A DNA stretch of 64,000 nt, from NCBI GenBank assembly GCA_029532415.1, contig JAQOTA010000051.1, positions 186,001-250,000 of the forward strand, given 5' to 3'. Origin of the DNA: Marasmius tenuissimus. Its lineage: Eukaryota > Basidiomycota > Agaricomycetes > Agaricales > Marasmiaceae. Positions within the stretch are counted from its first letter, which is position 1, and every line of letters starts with the position of its first letter. The notes beneath the pieces are model-generated. The model had not been told where the DNA came from and made no database searches. It was given only the letters and a program-made list of their open reading frames with translations. The position numbers were made by a program, and so were the translations under genes. Of this stretch, positions 24,400 to 35,705 are shown piece after piece.

Positions 24400-26400
24400 T
24401 CGTACCAAGTTAATAGACGCGGACGGGATACAATACGTTCATGCTCACCCAGTATTAGGTGTAATTTCACTTGGCGAGAAGCGACAGACAACCTTGAGAT
24501 TTGAAGAATCGTTCGCGCCCGACTACACTGCGGAGAATTTCAATGTGAGAGGACAGGTTTTTCGGTCGTGGTAGTGGGTGGAAAGGAAACCGCAATGGGC
24601 ACGGGCGCTTAGACGAGAAAACTCTCACCTCGACCACCACCGTCATCGTGATCGACTCGGACCATCCACAACTCCTTTCTCTCCACTCTTCTCGACTATC
24701 CAAGCCCATTTGCAATCGTCCCTGTCCAATGATCTTTTGCCGGAAACATTGAAATGAAAATATTGCTCACCACCGACCGGTACCACGGACCCCCTTCATA
24801 GCTAAATCGACGCGTCTTCCTCAGTGTTTGTCCACTTCCACCGCCTGTCATTATGACCTGTGATCGCCATACGCTCGGTACCCGCTTAACAGAGTTGTTT
24901 TTGGAACGATGGCCTTCGGTAACAGGCCTTCCAAGGGAGGAAGACGGAATGGGGACCAGGATATTTCGGTACCAAAGCCAGCGTAGAGACCTGCTCAGCT
25001 CTGGTGAGTATCCGGCTACTATCGTCTGACTGGAACTTTTCTCTGAACATAGCCTCCAGTGTTTTTGGATGCCGATCGAGGCGATGTTTGCATTCCAGTC
25101 TCCGTGCTATCTGCCATGTCGAACCCTGGCACGACTGAAATCCCTCTCCATCTTCCTCACCTTGCTCCCGTCATTGCCACTCGCGATAAACGCGTCAATA
25201 ACACACTCAAGGCTCTCGACACGCCACAACCGCCCCTAACACTCTCCGATATTGCCAAACCAACTCATAGATTGGCTCGCTGACAAGGACGTTGTACTCG
25301 CCAACCTTCCCTTGTCGCGAAGTGTACCAACAATCTGTGGTCGGCAGACTCTACATCCTCTTCCTGCTTTCTCGTCGCACGCCCTATGTATCAAGCGAGT
25401 TGTGCTCGGCGATGATACTCGCTACCCCGTCCATGGCCTATGCAGCTTGGAGGCAACATACTTCTGGATATCCTCGGACCAGACGGGGTGGAAGTTTCAC
25501 GGATTGTTTTGCCTCTACCACCGCCGTCGTCTCTCATGTTCCCATTCTTCGCAGTGGTGATAACCAGGGGGGCAGCCGACGGCCAAGGATGTCCAATAGT
25601 CACGAATAGGCAAGATCTTGCCGAGTCAACAAGGTTAGCAGGGCTCAACTCTCTATTCGATTGCCACTTTTACTGATTGTCATCCTACAGAAAACGAAAG
25701 AGATAGCGGCCGAGGATGTAAACGAAAATGAGTACGAGGCGTGGCTGACTTCATTACGTAGGTATGTGGGCCTATCTACGTAGAAAATGAGAGGTAGAGT
25801 CGTCCAAAAGGGCTCAAGTGTACGCGCAAATCCCGGAGGCTGGTGATGCAGAATTCCCGAACTGTAGTGAGCGTGCTGTATTCTGCTCTCGTCTCTACTG
25901 GATGTAGAGCATGATTCTGGATCCGTGCTCTCGTTTCCGCTGAATCCGGAATCTCCAGCTGTGACCATGACGGGAGGAGCGAGCGTTGAGCCAGCCTCAA
26001 GGCTCGGATATGGGGGAACGTGGTGTCGTCGTTCGGAGTGTCGGTGAAGATTATACAATGAAAAGCGCTCGATGTACTGAACACTGCTATCCAGAACCTC
26101 TCCCCATTTCCAAGCCGAATTCAACCACTGTCCCCATCTCTCCGCTACATCGTCATCTCTTCCCTCTCATTCGATACGTTTGATTTGTGGTCCGAGGTCG
26201 AATTCGCGCAGAATGTTCAGAGGAACATATCGGTTGGAGATGAGGATGCGATGAACGAGGCAGAGAAAAGAAAGGAAGGATGACGGCATATTGAACGCGT
26301 TGGTGGTGTTGGGATCTTCTATCCCAAGACTTCTTTAGGCACCTGTCTAGGTTGTAGCTTGCAACTTGTAACTTGCGGCCTCTGAGCTTCTGCCAGTCCG
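24400..26400. repeat. Module Y, partly shared with 35050-35650
   Basis: Bases 24890-25120 match 35140-35400. They share a + strand exon end, a GT-AG intron (25004-25052) and an exon reading VFLDADRGDVCIPVSVLSAM (35 kb copy: VFLEADRGDVFVPISVL). Downstream, 25120-26400 has no second copy that I can see. It holds several medium open frames on both strands, including 159 codons at 26124-25645, but none has recognisable motifs. I therefore report a relic exon pair and otherwise unassigned sequence. Confidence 0.45.
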
Positions 26401-27450
26401 TATCGAGGCAACCTTTCGAGAGAGGGTGTCGACGACATCCACGGTAGTTTCCGTAGCGTTAAACCTGAAGGGTGGCGGGTCAGGCGATATACACGGGTTT
26501 CGAGTATTCAACGTACCTCAGGAGTTAGAAATATCAGTATCCCCGTGCGGCTGCCGCACATAAACGAGGCCATCAATTCTGGGGGTGGGTTGAGCTCCAA
26601 AATCGACTTGTTAAGTCCATTCGATGGCCAGACGGATCTTCGACTTCGAAGAGGCATCCCGCACGGGATAGGCACATGTAATACGCTGCTTGCGAAGGCA
26701 GTCTGGTGGAGCGACGGGGGGCTTCAATCAAATGTTTCGAGGAGGATAGGCCCAGGTGGGATGTCTAGGATCTGCCTTGTGCGTCAGTCAGAACAGAACA
26801 CACATTAAACATTCTGCAAACCAGACGTACCTTGATCCATCCTCCTTTCAGCGCGTTCTTCGTAGCTCTCCAAAGCGATGGGCCGATCAGAATGGCGATA
26901 TCGGATCTGGTACGTGGTTTAGATATGATAGACACAAACGGACACGACACTCACCCAGCATCTAATACAACATCACTCGGCGAGGTGACAGACTATATGG
27001 TAGGATGGGTTAAGCCCAACGACACCGCAGAGAATTCTAATGCGAAATGTCAGTTTCAAAAAATTCACCGCCGTTACGATGGCTACGCACCTCGCGAGAA
27101 ACCAGGCCACTGAGATACATCGGGAACCCTCAGGTCGTACTGGATCATTGTCCTGAGCCAGCTCAGAGTCAAGGTGTCGATTTCGTTCCAATTTCATTTG
27201 GTTTGGCCTCATTCGAGAACGTCGCGCCTTTGATCCTGGAAGACCGAAGATAGGTCGTGATATTTATTCCCGGCTTTGGTGGCTTGAAGATTATTGAGTA
27301 AAATCCAACGCCAAAATAACGCGATACGCACGATAATATACACCACAGACTTTGTCACAAATCATCGATGCATCCCTGACCGTCGGGTGTCCACTGAAGC
27401 CTGAAGGCATCTTGATCATGATGATAGTGAGTTGAGATTGCTTGGGATGT
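26400..27450. repeat. Module T, copy 2
   Basis: This is the counterpart of 13950-14900. Here it is preceded by module Y instead of an aldo-keto reductase 3' relic, so the S module is missing from this unit. The same splice-like sites and broken + strand frames are present. Confidence 0.55.
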
Positions 27451-28740
27451 TTATAGACGAGTAAAATGGTGGTTAAATGTTTGCAGTCAACGGAGAGGTC
27501 GTTATATCAATGGTTGGCGGTGTATACGAGCCGGTGTGAGGTGAACATGGCGGTCGAGGTTGACGATGTCACCAGAGTCGCGTCGGGTAACGTAATTCAT
27601 GCAAGCGCTTGACCGTTCTGCCAGCTGTGGGCATCGACAGGCTCGATTTTCCACGTCGAGACCTCGTCGGAGTTTCGAGCTCACGGCTGAGGGTATGCTC
27701 CGTGATTTTAACCATCGATTGCCCCGGAAGACGGCCAAGTACATACCCACTCGCAGGTTCCTCTGTCACTACCGTCGGACCTCACACCTTTCCCCTCCCT
27801 ACATCCTCGCACACGACACCTCACGGAAGACTGGTTCATCAATATGGCCGCCAGACATATCGGATTTTTTTTACACGAAATGTGTCTATCCGCCACATCC
27901 ACCACGCTCTACCAGTACCTCCGCACGCCAAAAGCCTCGCTGCATCGACCTCACCAAACTCTCTCGAATCTCTGTTCCTTCAAAATCCCGAAGCTCATGG
28001 ATTTGATTTCCTGGCCGTAGCTCTCTGCATAAAACCCTCCTCGTCTGGTGGGAAATAACGGTAAACGTGATCGTTCTCGAGAAAACACCCACATCTCACA
28101 AACGGTGTTACCAGTCGGATTCACGCCTAATACTCCTCCACGGCTCCTAGCTATGCTACTGGCTCACCAAAAGGCCATCTCCTCTCGCAAACCGCCCTCA
28201 CACCCTTCTCTACCTGACTCTATCGCGTCGGACGCCTCGGCCCTTCCTACATCATTAAATCCTCCTCAATACCTCTCATCATCATTCTCATTCACGACGA
28301 TTGCCTATACCCTCACCACCCTCGACGCCTTCGAAGTCTCCGCGAACAATTTCGCAGAACTCGATGGAATTCTAACAAGCCTCATCGATACCTCAAACTC
28401 GCCGACCACCAAAACCCCAATCACAGTACTTTCTACCAACCTCAGCGCTGTTTGCCGTATGATCGAAGCACTGCAATCACCAGACTCGTCAAACTCTTCC
28501 ATTACACTCCCTTCATCGCTGGGACTACGCTGCCTCAACCTCAACCCGACTCCACCTCGCCACAACCCATTGCCAACGACTTAGTGGAATAGTCCGGTCC
28601 TTTACCTACATTTTACACGGATCCGTTCGCTCTATGCCCAACGTCTCGTTCTTCTATCGAAACCAAATTACTTCCGCCTCATATGTATGAAAGGGACAGA
28701 CCTCGAGCATTCTCGTCCCCCCCCCAATCAGCAATACCTC
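27450..28740. repeat. Module U, copy 2
   Basis: This is the counterpart of 14900-16160. The site near 27840, where the fourth copy carries the TTACAGCCC element, is empty here. Its right half contains the longest surviving open frame of the module. Confidence 0.55.
28048..28584 (+). CDS. Unrecognised 178-codon open frame in module U
   Basis: This is the only one of four module U copies in which the frame is uninterrupted. The matching stretches near 15500-16050, 40180-40700 and 53170-53625 carry frameshifts. It is rich in Ser, Thr, Pro and Leu, contains AFEVSANNFAELDGIL, and lacks a clear signal peptide or known motif. The proposed start MGNNGK is weak, because the upstream frame is not conserved. 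It may be a fossil exon region rather than a gene. Survival of one open copy among four decayed ones could be chance. Confidence 0.25.
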   Translation: MGNNGKRDRSRENTHISQTVLPVGFTPNTPPRLLAMLLAHQKAISSRKPPSHPSLPDSIASDASALPTSLNPPQYLSSSFSFTTIAYTLTTLDAFEVSANNFAELDGILTSLIDTSNSPTTKTPITVLSTNLSAVCRMIEALQSPDSSNSSITLPSSLGLRCLNLNPTPPRHNPLPTT

Positions 28741-28747
28741 AATTACC

Positions 28748-29290
28748 ACGTCGAAACCAGCTGAATACCGCCGTTTAGGAGCAACAGGGCTCAAGATCTC
28801 CGGTCCAGCTGTGAGGATTCTGCTCAAGGGATGATTTATGCGGCCTATGCTGACTGGTTCCGTCTTTGCAGCTGGGAGCTTTGAGCTTCGGTTCACCCAA
28901 CTCCCGAGCGGAACGTGCGTCTTGAAAAAAAGTGGAGTAGTCGGGCATATACTGATCGTTACGCGCAATCCACGGTGAAGAACAATCTCTTGAAATCTCG
29001 AAGGCTGCATGGGATCGCGGAATCAAATCAATCAAATGGAGAGCCAGAGCGCATTATTGACGTCTTCCTGGAGAAGGTGAGTATTTTGCTTGGAAGGTGT
29101 GGTATGCACGGCACTCATTACCGACCAACGTTCTAGTATAACATCCCCCGACACCAAACAATTATCGCTTCGAGATGCTCAGGCTTGTTTGGTACCAAGG
29201 CTTACGCCGACCCAGGTTCAATGCACGACCACCTGAGGCAATATGTCAACCGGAGAGCTACAACCCGCGGGGTAGATTTCTTTCTTACAG
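28748..29290 (+). pseudogene. Aldo-keto reductase 5' relic next to G3
   Basis: The expected start codon has become ACG (28748). The rest of exon 1 (SKPAEYRRLGATGLKIS) is the best-preserved of the four copies and ends at a GTGAG donor. Later pieces read LEISKAAWDRGI and, after a gap, NGEPERIIDVFLEK at a GTGAG donor, matching the family NGESERIIGKFLKK. The catalytic Asp/Tyr segment between them is deleted (SIKW instead of the family IDTAN.YS). After the next intron YNIPRHQTIIASRC matches the strand preceding the KC.GLV motif. Non-functional. Confidence 0.7.
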
Positions 29291-29557
29291 TAGTTCACCT
29301 ACTTGAGCTTATGTAGTATAGCAGAGTCGGCCAACTCATCATCTTTCATCTGTCGACTTGAACAACTTTTGACAATGACTTAAGACTCGAGACTCGGTCT
29401 GAGTCTTTCACATAACTATTCATAGGAAAAACTGGTCCTCAACATTGTGCGGTACGTTCCGAGCAACGTAGAATAGATACAGTAGCATAGTTTACGGTAA
29501 ACAATGCGAATTCAATGGTTCGTAAAAATACCAAGGACAGCAGAATCGAAGTCTCGA

Positions 29558-32500
29558 CTACACGTTCTTGTCGGCGTCCGGACCTCCCACCGCTGTCCCC
29601 TGCACAGGGCCACTTGCACTACCACTCGCAAAATTCTCGGTTGCTACCGGTTGCTTTGGAATATTTCCCTGTTCTGCATCCTCAACGAGTTCCTCGGGCT
29701 TAGGCTGCGGGGATGGTTCCGAATCGGATCGGCCCTCCATCTCCTTGTCGCGGTCTACCTCTCCAGTATCTGCAACGTCTCTCGGGCTACCACCGGAATC
29801 CTCTGCCTGTGCTTCGGCTTTGGCTTCCTGCTGCGACGAATATTTACCAGAAGCAGGGGGGTCATCATATCCTTCGTGGAATATGTGGTTGAATTGGCCT
29901 GGTGGCAGCTTTGGACGAGCCGCTTTAACCCGCTCTATGGCATTTCGCCAGCCCACTGTTTTATCATGATAGAAAAGGTATCCGTAAGTCCCCTGTTCCT
30001 TCGCTAGGCGATTATTCACGAAGGTTATCAGCTCCAGCCCTGCTGAAGACATCACAAGCGGCGAGATCTTTGATTCGCCAGGGCAGTGGGACGATTCGGC
30101 GTCGGATTGGGGGTACTCGTTGATATGCTCCGATAGAATTTCAACGAGTTGCCTCTTGTGCCAGTCCTCTGCACCACCCCAATCTCTACTGAGTGAACCC
30201 AGATATCCAAAGTCAATCTCGGGATCTGTGGGAGATAGACCATTCAAAGTCTTCCTGAGCTTTGGAAGGGGGAGGGAGAAATGGCCGGGGATAACACCGA
30301 AGTGGTCTTCGGGAAGTTTGTGCACGCGTCGTATGATATACATCGCCTCCATCCAATTGTATCGATCGTCATAAGATATATGATTGTAGATGGCCCTCTC
30401 AAGTATGGTCCAATGCATATGGGATAGAAAATCGCGGCCGGCAGCTGATTTGACAAGCACTGAAGTGGTGGTTGTTATGGGCAGATTCAGAGCATAATTC
30501 GGCGAAGATGCAATAATATACGGAGCCAGATTCTTCATCAAAGCCACCCAATTGTCGTCCGAGTCAACTGAGCTCTGTATAATTTCTGCGTATATACCCC
30601 AAAGGCGACCACGTAGATCATCGTCTAGATTTGCATCAACGGTATTGAAAGAGATGGGGAAGAGTGGAGAGTCTCGAGCACTTTTGCTCCCGCCATTTGT
30701 TAACACATTGGTCCAATGTAGAAGGCGGTTAAGTTGTCCCATTTCCCTTTCGTGGCTGAGGAATTGTCTGTTTGCAGATGTCAAGTGATATTCAATACCC
30801 CAATAAGAAAGTGTGGGATCAAGTGCTGCCTCAATGTCACTAACAGCCCACTCTCTCTCCGGGAGAAAGAACCATTGGTCAAAGACGGCGGGCATAACAA
30901 GATGAAGGGGAATCTTTGACAGGATATTCCGGAGATGGGGGATCATGTGTGGGCTGTCTCGGAGCTCTGCAACGAGCCAGCGGAATGCCTCGAGTTCATA
31001 GAAAGGAGGGGCGAGGTCAATGCTTGAACGTTGGAGGAGTTCAAGATCGACAGATGACCAATCTGAGAGACTACTTATTATTTCTCCGAAGGTTGACGTT
31101 GAGTCGTCAAAATTTTCATAGGCAGAGTAGGTAATCCAATTCCTATCCTTGACAAACTCTGCCACACGGCGCAGGGGACCAAGGATGTGAGGGATAAATC
31201 TGAAGACTTGGAACACGGCCCATGCCTGGGGTGATTTGTAAGGACATGTGTATTCCATGGGAGGTAGCGTTGTGATGAAATCAACAGGAGAAAGATTACG
31301 TTTAGAATATCCAGTGCGCATTCGCATCTCCCGGAGCTTCCATGTAACTTGTCGTGCCTGTCGAATGACATCAACAGTGGGGATAATCGTGGTTCCAAAG
31401 TAGAAGAGGGCAGCAAATGCAACAACAGCCATCGAGATTTTGAATAGGACTGGCTGTCGCGTCCGCAACAACTCCAGTAGCCCAGCAAGGAAGAGGAAGA
31501 GTGCGAATTCGAGTAGCATTGGAAGGGAAGCAAGGATCATTGGGACACGCCACTTCTCCAGGCTCTGATTTCGGAGCCACCGAAGCGCAAGTGCTTCAGA
31601 CGGGGTGCGCGTGTGGGTATGCCGGCGATGCTCTCGGAGCCACTGTTTACAGAGAAGAGCAAACAGGGCATCGACGAGAGCGAGGATGAGGCTCAGGAAC
31701 CATAGTATGTTGATTGCGACATCGGATGACGATACTGTGAATTCGTCAGTCTCAGTGACTGAGCTGCCGTTCAACTGCTGGGAAATCTGCTTCAAAAGTG
31801 CGACAGTAGTGTCTTCTGGTGCTTCTTGGAGCCATTGGTACGATTCAATAGTGAAGGCAGTAACGACTGCAGAGAAAAGACCGGCCTAATATCCAAGACA
31901 AGGCTTCAGTCTTCCGAAGATTACAACAATTCCGGGAAACCAGGCACGTACAAAGACCAATAACGTGTCAATATCCTCCTTCCATCCTCCAACGAGTCCT
32001 TCATCCAGCGAGGTAACCTCCGTCATGACGACATCCCAAGATTTCTCAAGTGTAGGGTTTTTAGGATCCTAGATGTGGATGAGTATTCGAACAAAGCCAT
32101 TGGTAGGATGCTCACCGATTCCCCGTTAGCTGCTCCTTTATTTCCTGCGGGTTTGTCGGTCTTCATACCGTCGCGTGGGTTCTGCCCTTCCGTTCCTGTA
32201 TCCTGAGGAGTGAATGAGTGAACTGTACGACCGATCGGACATTGGCAAAGCCTTACCGCCCCCAATTCATCCTTGCCCTCGTCCTTGTCCGTAGCCTGAG
32301 GCGAGACTTCCTTGGCACTTGTAGAGGCCTGGGTGAAAACGCAAAGGATGAGACCCGATTCACGCTGATGCCATTAAGTTCTATCGTAGCAACTCACCGA
32401 TGGTGCCGCGTCTGTTTCTCGAACCTCCGTCTCATCCGATGTCTTTGTTCCAAGTCCAGCCTGAACCAAAGGTAGGAGACTATTTAGCATCAATAAGTAA

Positions 32501-32849
32501 CACGAATGTGTCGCTCACCTGTACAGATTTTTCCTCCCGCTGAGGCTCATCTGCCGATTCGCCTACAATCTCCTTCGATGCGCCGGGACCCGTGGACTGC
32601 GTAACAGATTATTAGACCACTCAGTGTGTGATACAGATGCAAGAGTTTATAGCCCTACCAGGGCGAGATTTTCCAGCGATGACTGAGGTTCGTCGGATGT
32701 CCGAGGCTGCGAGCACAGAGGACGTAAGGTTGAGTGAGACGGCGCTCCAGAAAGTGCTTTCAGTATTGAAAACCCACCTGAGTTGGCGAGGGAGTCGATT
32801 TTCTTGAGCTACGAGTTCTTTTCCTGGCAGGCGGGGTGTTTGAGGACAT
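29558..32849 (-). CDS. DUF6535 membrane protein G3 (8 exons, 954 aa)
   Basis: Exons on the minus strand: 32849-32778, 32706-32659, 32596-32519, 32460-32398, 32328-32257, 32202-32116, 32068-31952, 31885-29558. All introns are GT-AG, 47-71 bases, phase 0. The start is ATG of MSSNTPPARKR, with A at -3. Exon 2 is three codons shorter than in the paralogues, because a small deletion removed the usual acceptor and CTCGCAG inside the old exon now serves instead, keeping the frame. Four hydrophobic segments begin near residue 172. The central part reads REMRMRTGYSK and SPVDFITT, shared with G5. The tail lacks the GEVDERGA stretch of G2/G4/G5 but ends GGPDADKNV. Function is unknown. The reading is complete unless the shifted acceptor is not used. 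Confidence 0.88.
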
Positions 32850-32933
32850 GGTACGAGAGAGCTCCTGGTCGCAACGTGCATCCGGTGTGCATAGTTCAAC
32901 TAAGATAGCTGCTAGCAAGCGACCGGCCCGCCC

Positions 32934-32942
32934 ATAATATAC
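32934..32942 (-). promoter_or_regulatory. TATA-like box of G3
   Basis: Read on the minus strand this is GGTATATTAT, 85-93 bases before the G3 start, at the same position and in the same context as the G2 box. Confidence 0.45.
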
Positions 32943-33031
32943 CCTAACTGGATCAGGCACGACTGTCCCACGACCCTCCCCTGAACGACGCTTCAACTTT
33001 GCTTCAACTTCAACTTGCCAGAGCGTTCTCT

Positions 33032-33053
33032 GTTCGGATTCCGGAATCCGAAC
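33032..33053. promoter_or_regulatory. Perfect 22-base palindrome upstream of G3
   Basis: Same sequence and nearly the same distance (183 bases) from the start codon as the palindrome before G2. Both halves (GTTCGGATTCC and its complement) are intact. Confidence 0.5.
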
Positions 33054-33054
33054 G

Positions 33055-34480
33055 GCCATCTTGTCTCTGAGCTCATTGCTAGTCCGTCTTTACACGCCCC
33101 TTTCCAACTCATACATTCCGTTCACACATTTACTATGGATTAACAGTAGAAGTATAGGCGATGGAGAATCATCGATATGGCAGATTGCTTTTGACAGGCA
33201 GTAGGTTGTAGCAGGCATGGCTCGATTGATGGGACTGCGAACGTGCCGATGGGACGCCCACCCAGGCGCGGAAGTTTGAGCTTGTGAAAGGTATTACATT
33301 GATTCATTGTCCAATTCCAACCTCAAACGCCTCATGGTTTGAATACGACCCCAAACCAACCCAGGAGCGTATCTGGATGTGAAAATGGTCAGCATGCGTC
33401 TCTCGCCAAACAGACTCATAGAAGTTTGACTCACGGTTCTACCTGGTACAAGTTAACTTCTCCATCGTTCAGTACCAGCCCAGAGGGAATACTCTCCACC
33501 AAGCACTGAATGATAGACCCACAATACGGTGACTGTCGATCTTCCTCCAAATCCAAGTAAAAGCAACTCTTCGACATGAGATATAATCGGTTTCTCGGCC
33601 TTGTATTTGGCCACGGTTGACCTGCTCGATCGCGCGGCTGTGGTATAGTCAATTCGGATCGAACTCGCAATAAACCAACAATTCCCAATCCTACAAATCG
33701 CCGCATGTCAATTGTGAGAGACATGAGGGGCCGATTCCACATACGCACCTCTTCGCGAGACAACATCGAATGCTCGTTTTGAACCTCTACAGACTTCGCC
33801 TACGTGCAGTAACTTCGTTCAAGTGATCCGGCTGTCATGCTCTCCGAATCGAGCTAGCGCCGGTGTGACGGACTTTGCCATTTGAGAGAATCAAGGTTGT
33901 GCAGATCATTCGTCATCTCTTCAGCAATCGTAACGGCGACTTTGAAGGAGGTAAGGGAGTCGTCAATTCTGGGGGTGGGCTGGATCCTAAAGTCGGCTTC
34001 AAGTTGGGATTATTCGATGGCTGGACGGTTCTTCAAGTTCAGAAGGGCACCTTTACCCGACAAACACGCCGCTTGTAAAGACAGTACTTGGTAAAATGTC
34101 ATGGACATGGGATCAGACGCTTTGAAGATAGCTGGGATATCCAGAAGCTGCCTTACGCAGTCAGAACAATGATTCGCGGTTCAGAACCCACAAGCCAAAC
34201 ATACCTTGGTCCATTCTCCTGTCAACGAGCGTTTCGTAGCTTTCCAGTCATAGGTCCATATTCGTGGTCAGTATAGCCATAATATATCTGGTCCGTAGGA
34301 TAGGTTGATAGACGCGATACGCTCATATTCACCCCAGCATTTGTTGCAGCCTCGTTAGCGAGAAGGTGGCCATTTCGAAGGATTAGTTGAGCCCAAAAAC
34401 ATTGCGGATAATCCTAATGTAAAGGGTCAAAACTGATTCAACCCTGTTCCGATTGTTACATACCTTACGAGAAGTAAGGT
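33055..34480. repeat. Module V, copy 2
   Basis: This is the counterpart of 20435-21880, with the same internal fusion points and about the same length. It includes the diverged aldo-keto reductase 3' relic (minus strand, about 33431-33990) and a short T segment. Confidence 0.6.
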
Positions 34481-35700
34481 ATTTTGGTCGTGGTAGTGGG
34501 TGAAAAGGAAACAGCAAGGGGCACGGGCGCTTCAGTGGACAACCCTCACCCTCCCACCTCCATCGTCATTTTGGTCAATTCGGACCATTCGTTGCGCGCA
34601 CCTCCTTTCGTTCGACACTCTTCTCAACTCATGCAAGCTCATTCGAATCGTCGTGCCTGGCCAACGCTCTCTTGCCGGGATTCGGGATGGAGGTCACAAG
34701 TGGGGACGGAATGGGCATGGATAGATGCGATGGGGCAGTCTTGGGTGTGTTTGAATGTGCATTCTCGATAATTGCGACTGAGTGCTGAACAGTCAGAATG
34801 AGGGCTTCCAATCCACTCTCAAGTCCACGGTGACTCAACCACCCCACAACTTGGTTCTGTCAAACCGCGTTTCAACCGACGATTCTCACCTGTAACCTCG
34901 ACCACCACCGTCATCTTGGTTAACTCGGACCAGTCGCTGCTCACACCTCCTTTCTTTCACCACTCCTTTCGACTTATGCAAACCTATTCGCAACGTCGTA
35001 CCTGGCCAACGCTCTTTTGCCGGAAATTGGAATGAAAACTTCGCTCACCTGCACAGCCAAGATTGACCTGTTTCCCTCATCTAAAAATCCACCTTTCGGG
35101 ATTCACCGCCTGCCACCATGACTTACGACCGTCATACGTTTGGTACCCGCTCAAGAGAGAGAGCTGTCCTTGGATGGATGGCCTTCGGTGACAGACATTC
35201 CAATAGAGAAAGACGGAATCAGGGTTGGGATGATGGACGAGGACGGAGACCTGCTCAGCTCGAGTGAGTATCTTCCGGCTACTATGGTCTGACTGAAAGT
35301 TTTTCTCTGACCCAAGCCTCCAAGAGAAGCTGTGTTTTTGGAGGCTGATCGAGGTGATGTTTTCGTTCCAATCTCCGTGTTATCTGCCATGTCGAAGCAG
35401 TATCAGCTGGCACGGGTGCAATGACAATATTAGCAAGGATACTGGACTCTCGTCGAGGGAGTCCTACTCCACATCATCCGCGGCCGCTGCCAACTCGTTT
35501 TACGACCACGCAGGTTGTGATCCAAGTCCCTAATACTCCACTCCGGCCACTTGCCCGCCCAGTTCGAGTTTTCCCATTCTTCATATTTCTCAGACAGTGG
35601 TGTGCCTGGGTTTCATGTGCGTAGAACGGGCTACCCTCCTCTCGGTTCTCGACAATAGTGGAGTGTGTCGGCTATCCACCACTCGCCATTCTACTATCCG
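34480..35700. repeat. Modules X (twice) and shortened Y
   Basis: Two X-like pieces (34480-34800 and 34890-35050) are followed by a shortened Y (35050-35400) with the GT-AG intron and VFLEADRGDVFVP exon. From 35400 to 35700 I see no match elsewhere in the window and no gene. Confidence 0.5.
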
Positions 35701-35705
35701 CCTTC

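Noticed and set aside
25645..26124. 159-codon minus-strand open frame as a gene
   Set aside because: It has no counterpart in the shortened Y module and no motif. Overlapping frames of similar length exist on both strands.
29504..30007. 167-codon + strand open frame
   Set aside because: It is the antisense shadow of the G3 C-terminal coding region, as are similar + strand frames within the other DUF6535 genes.
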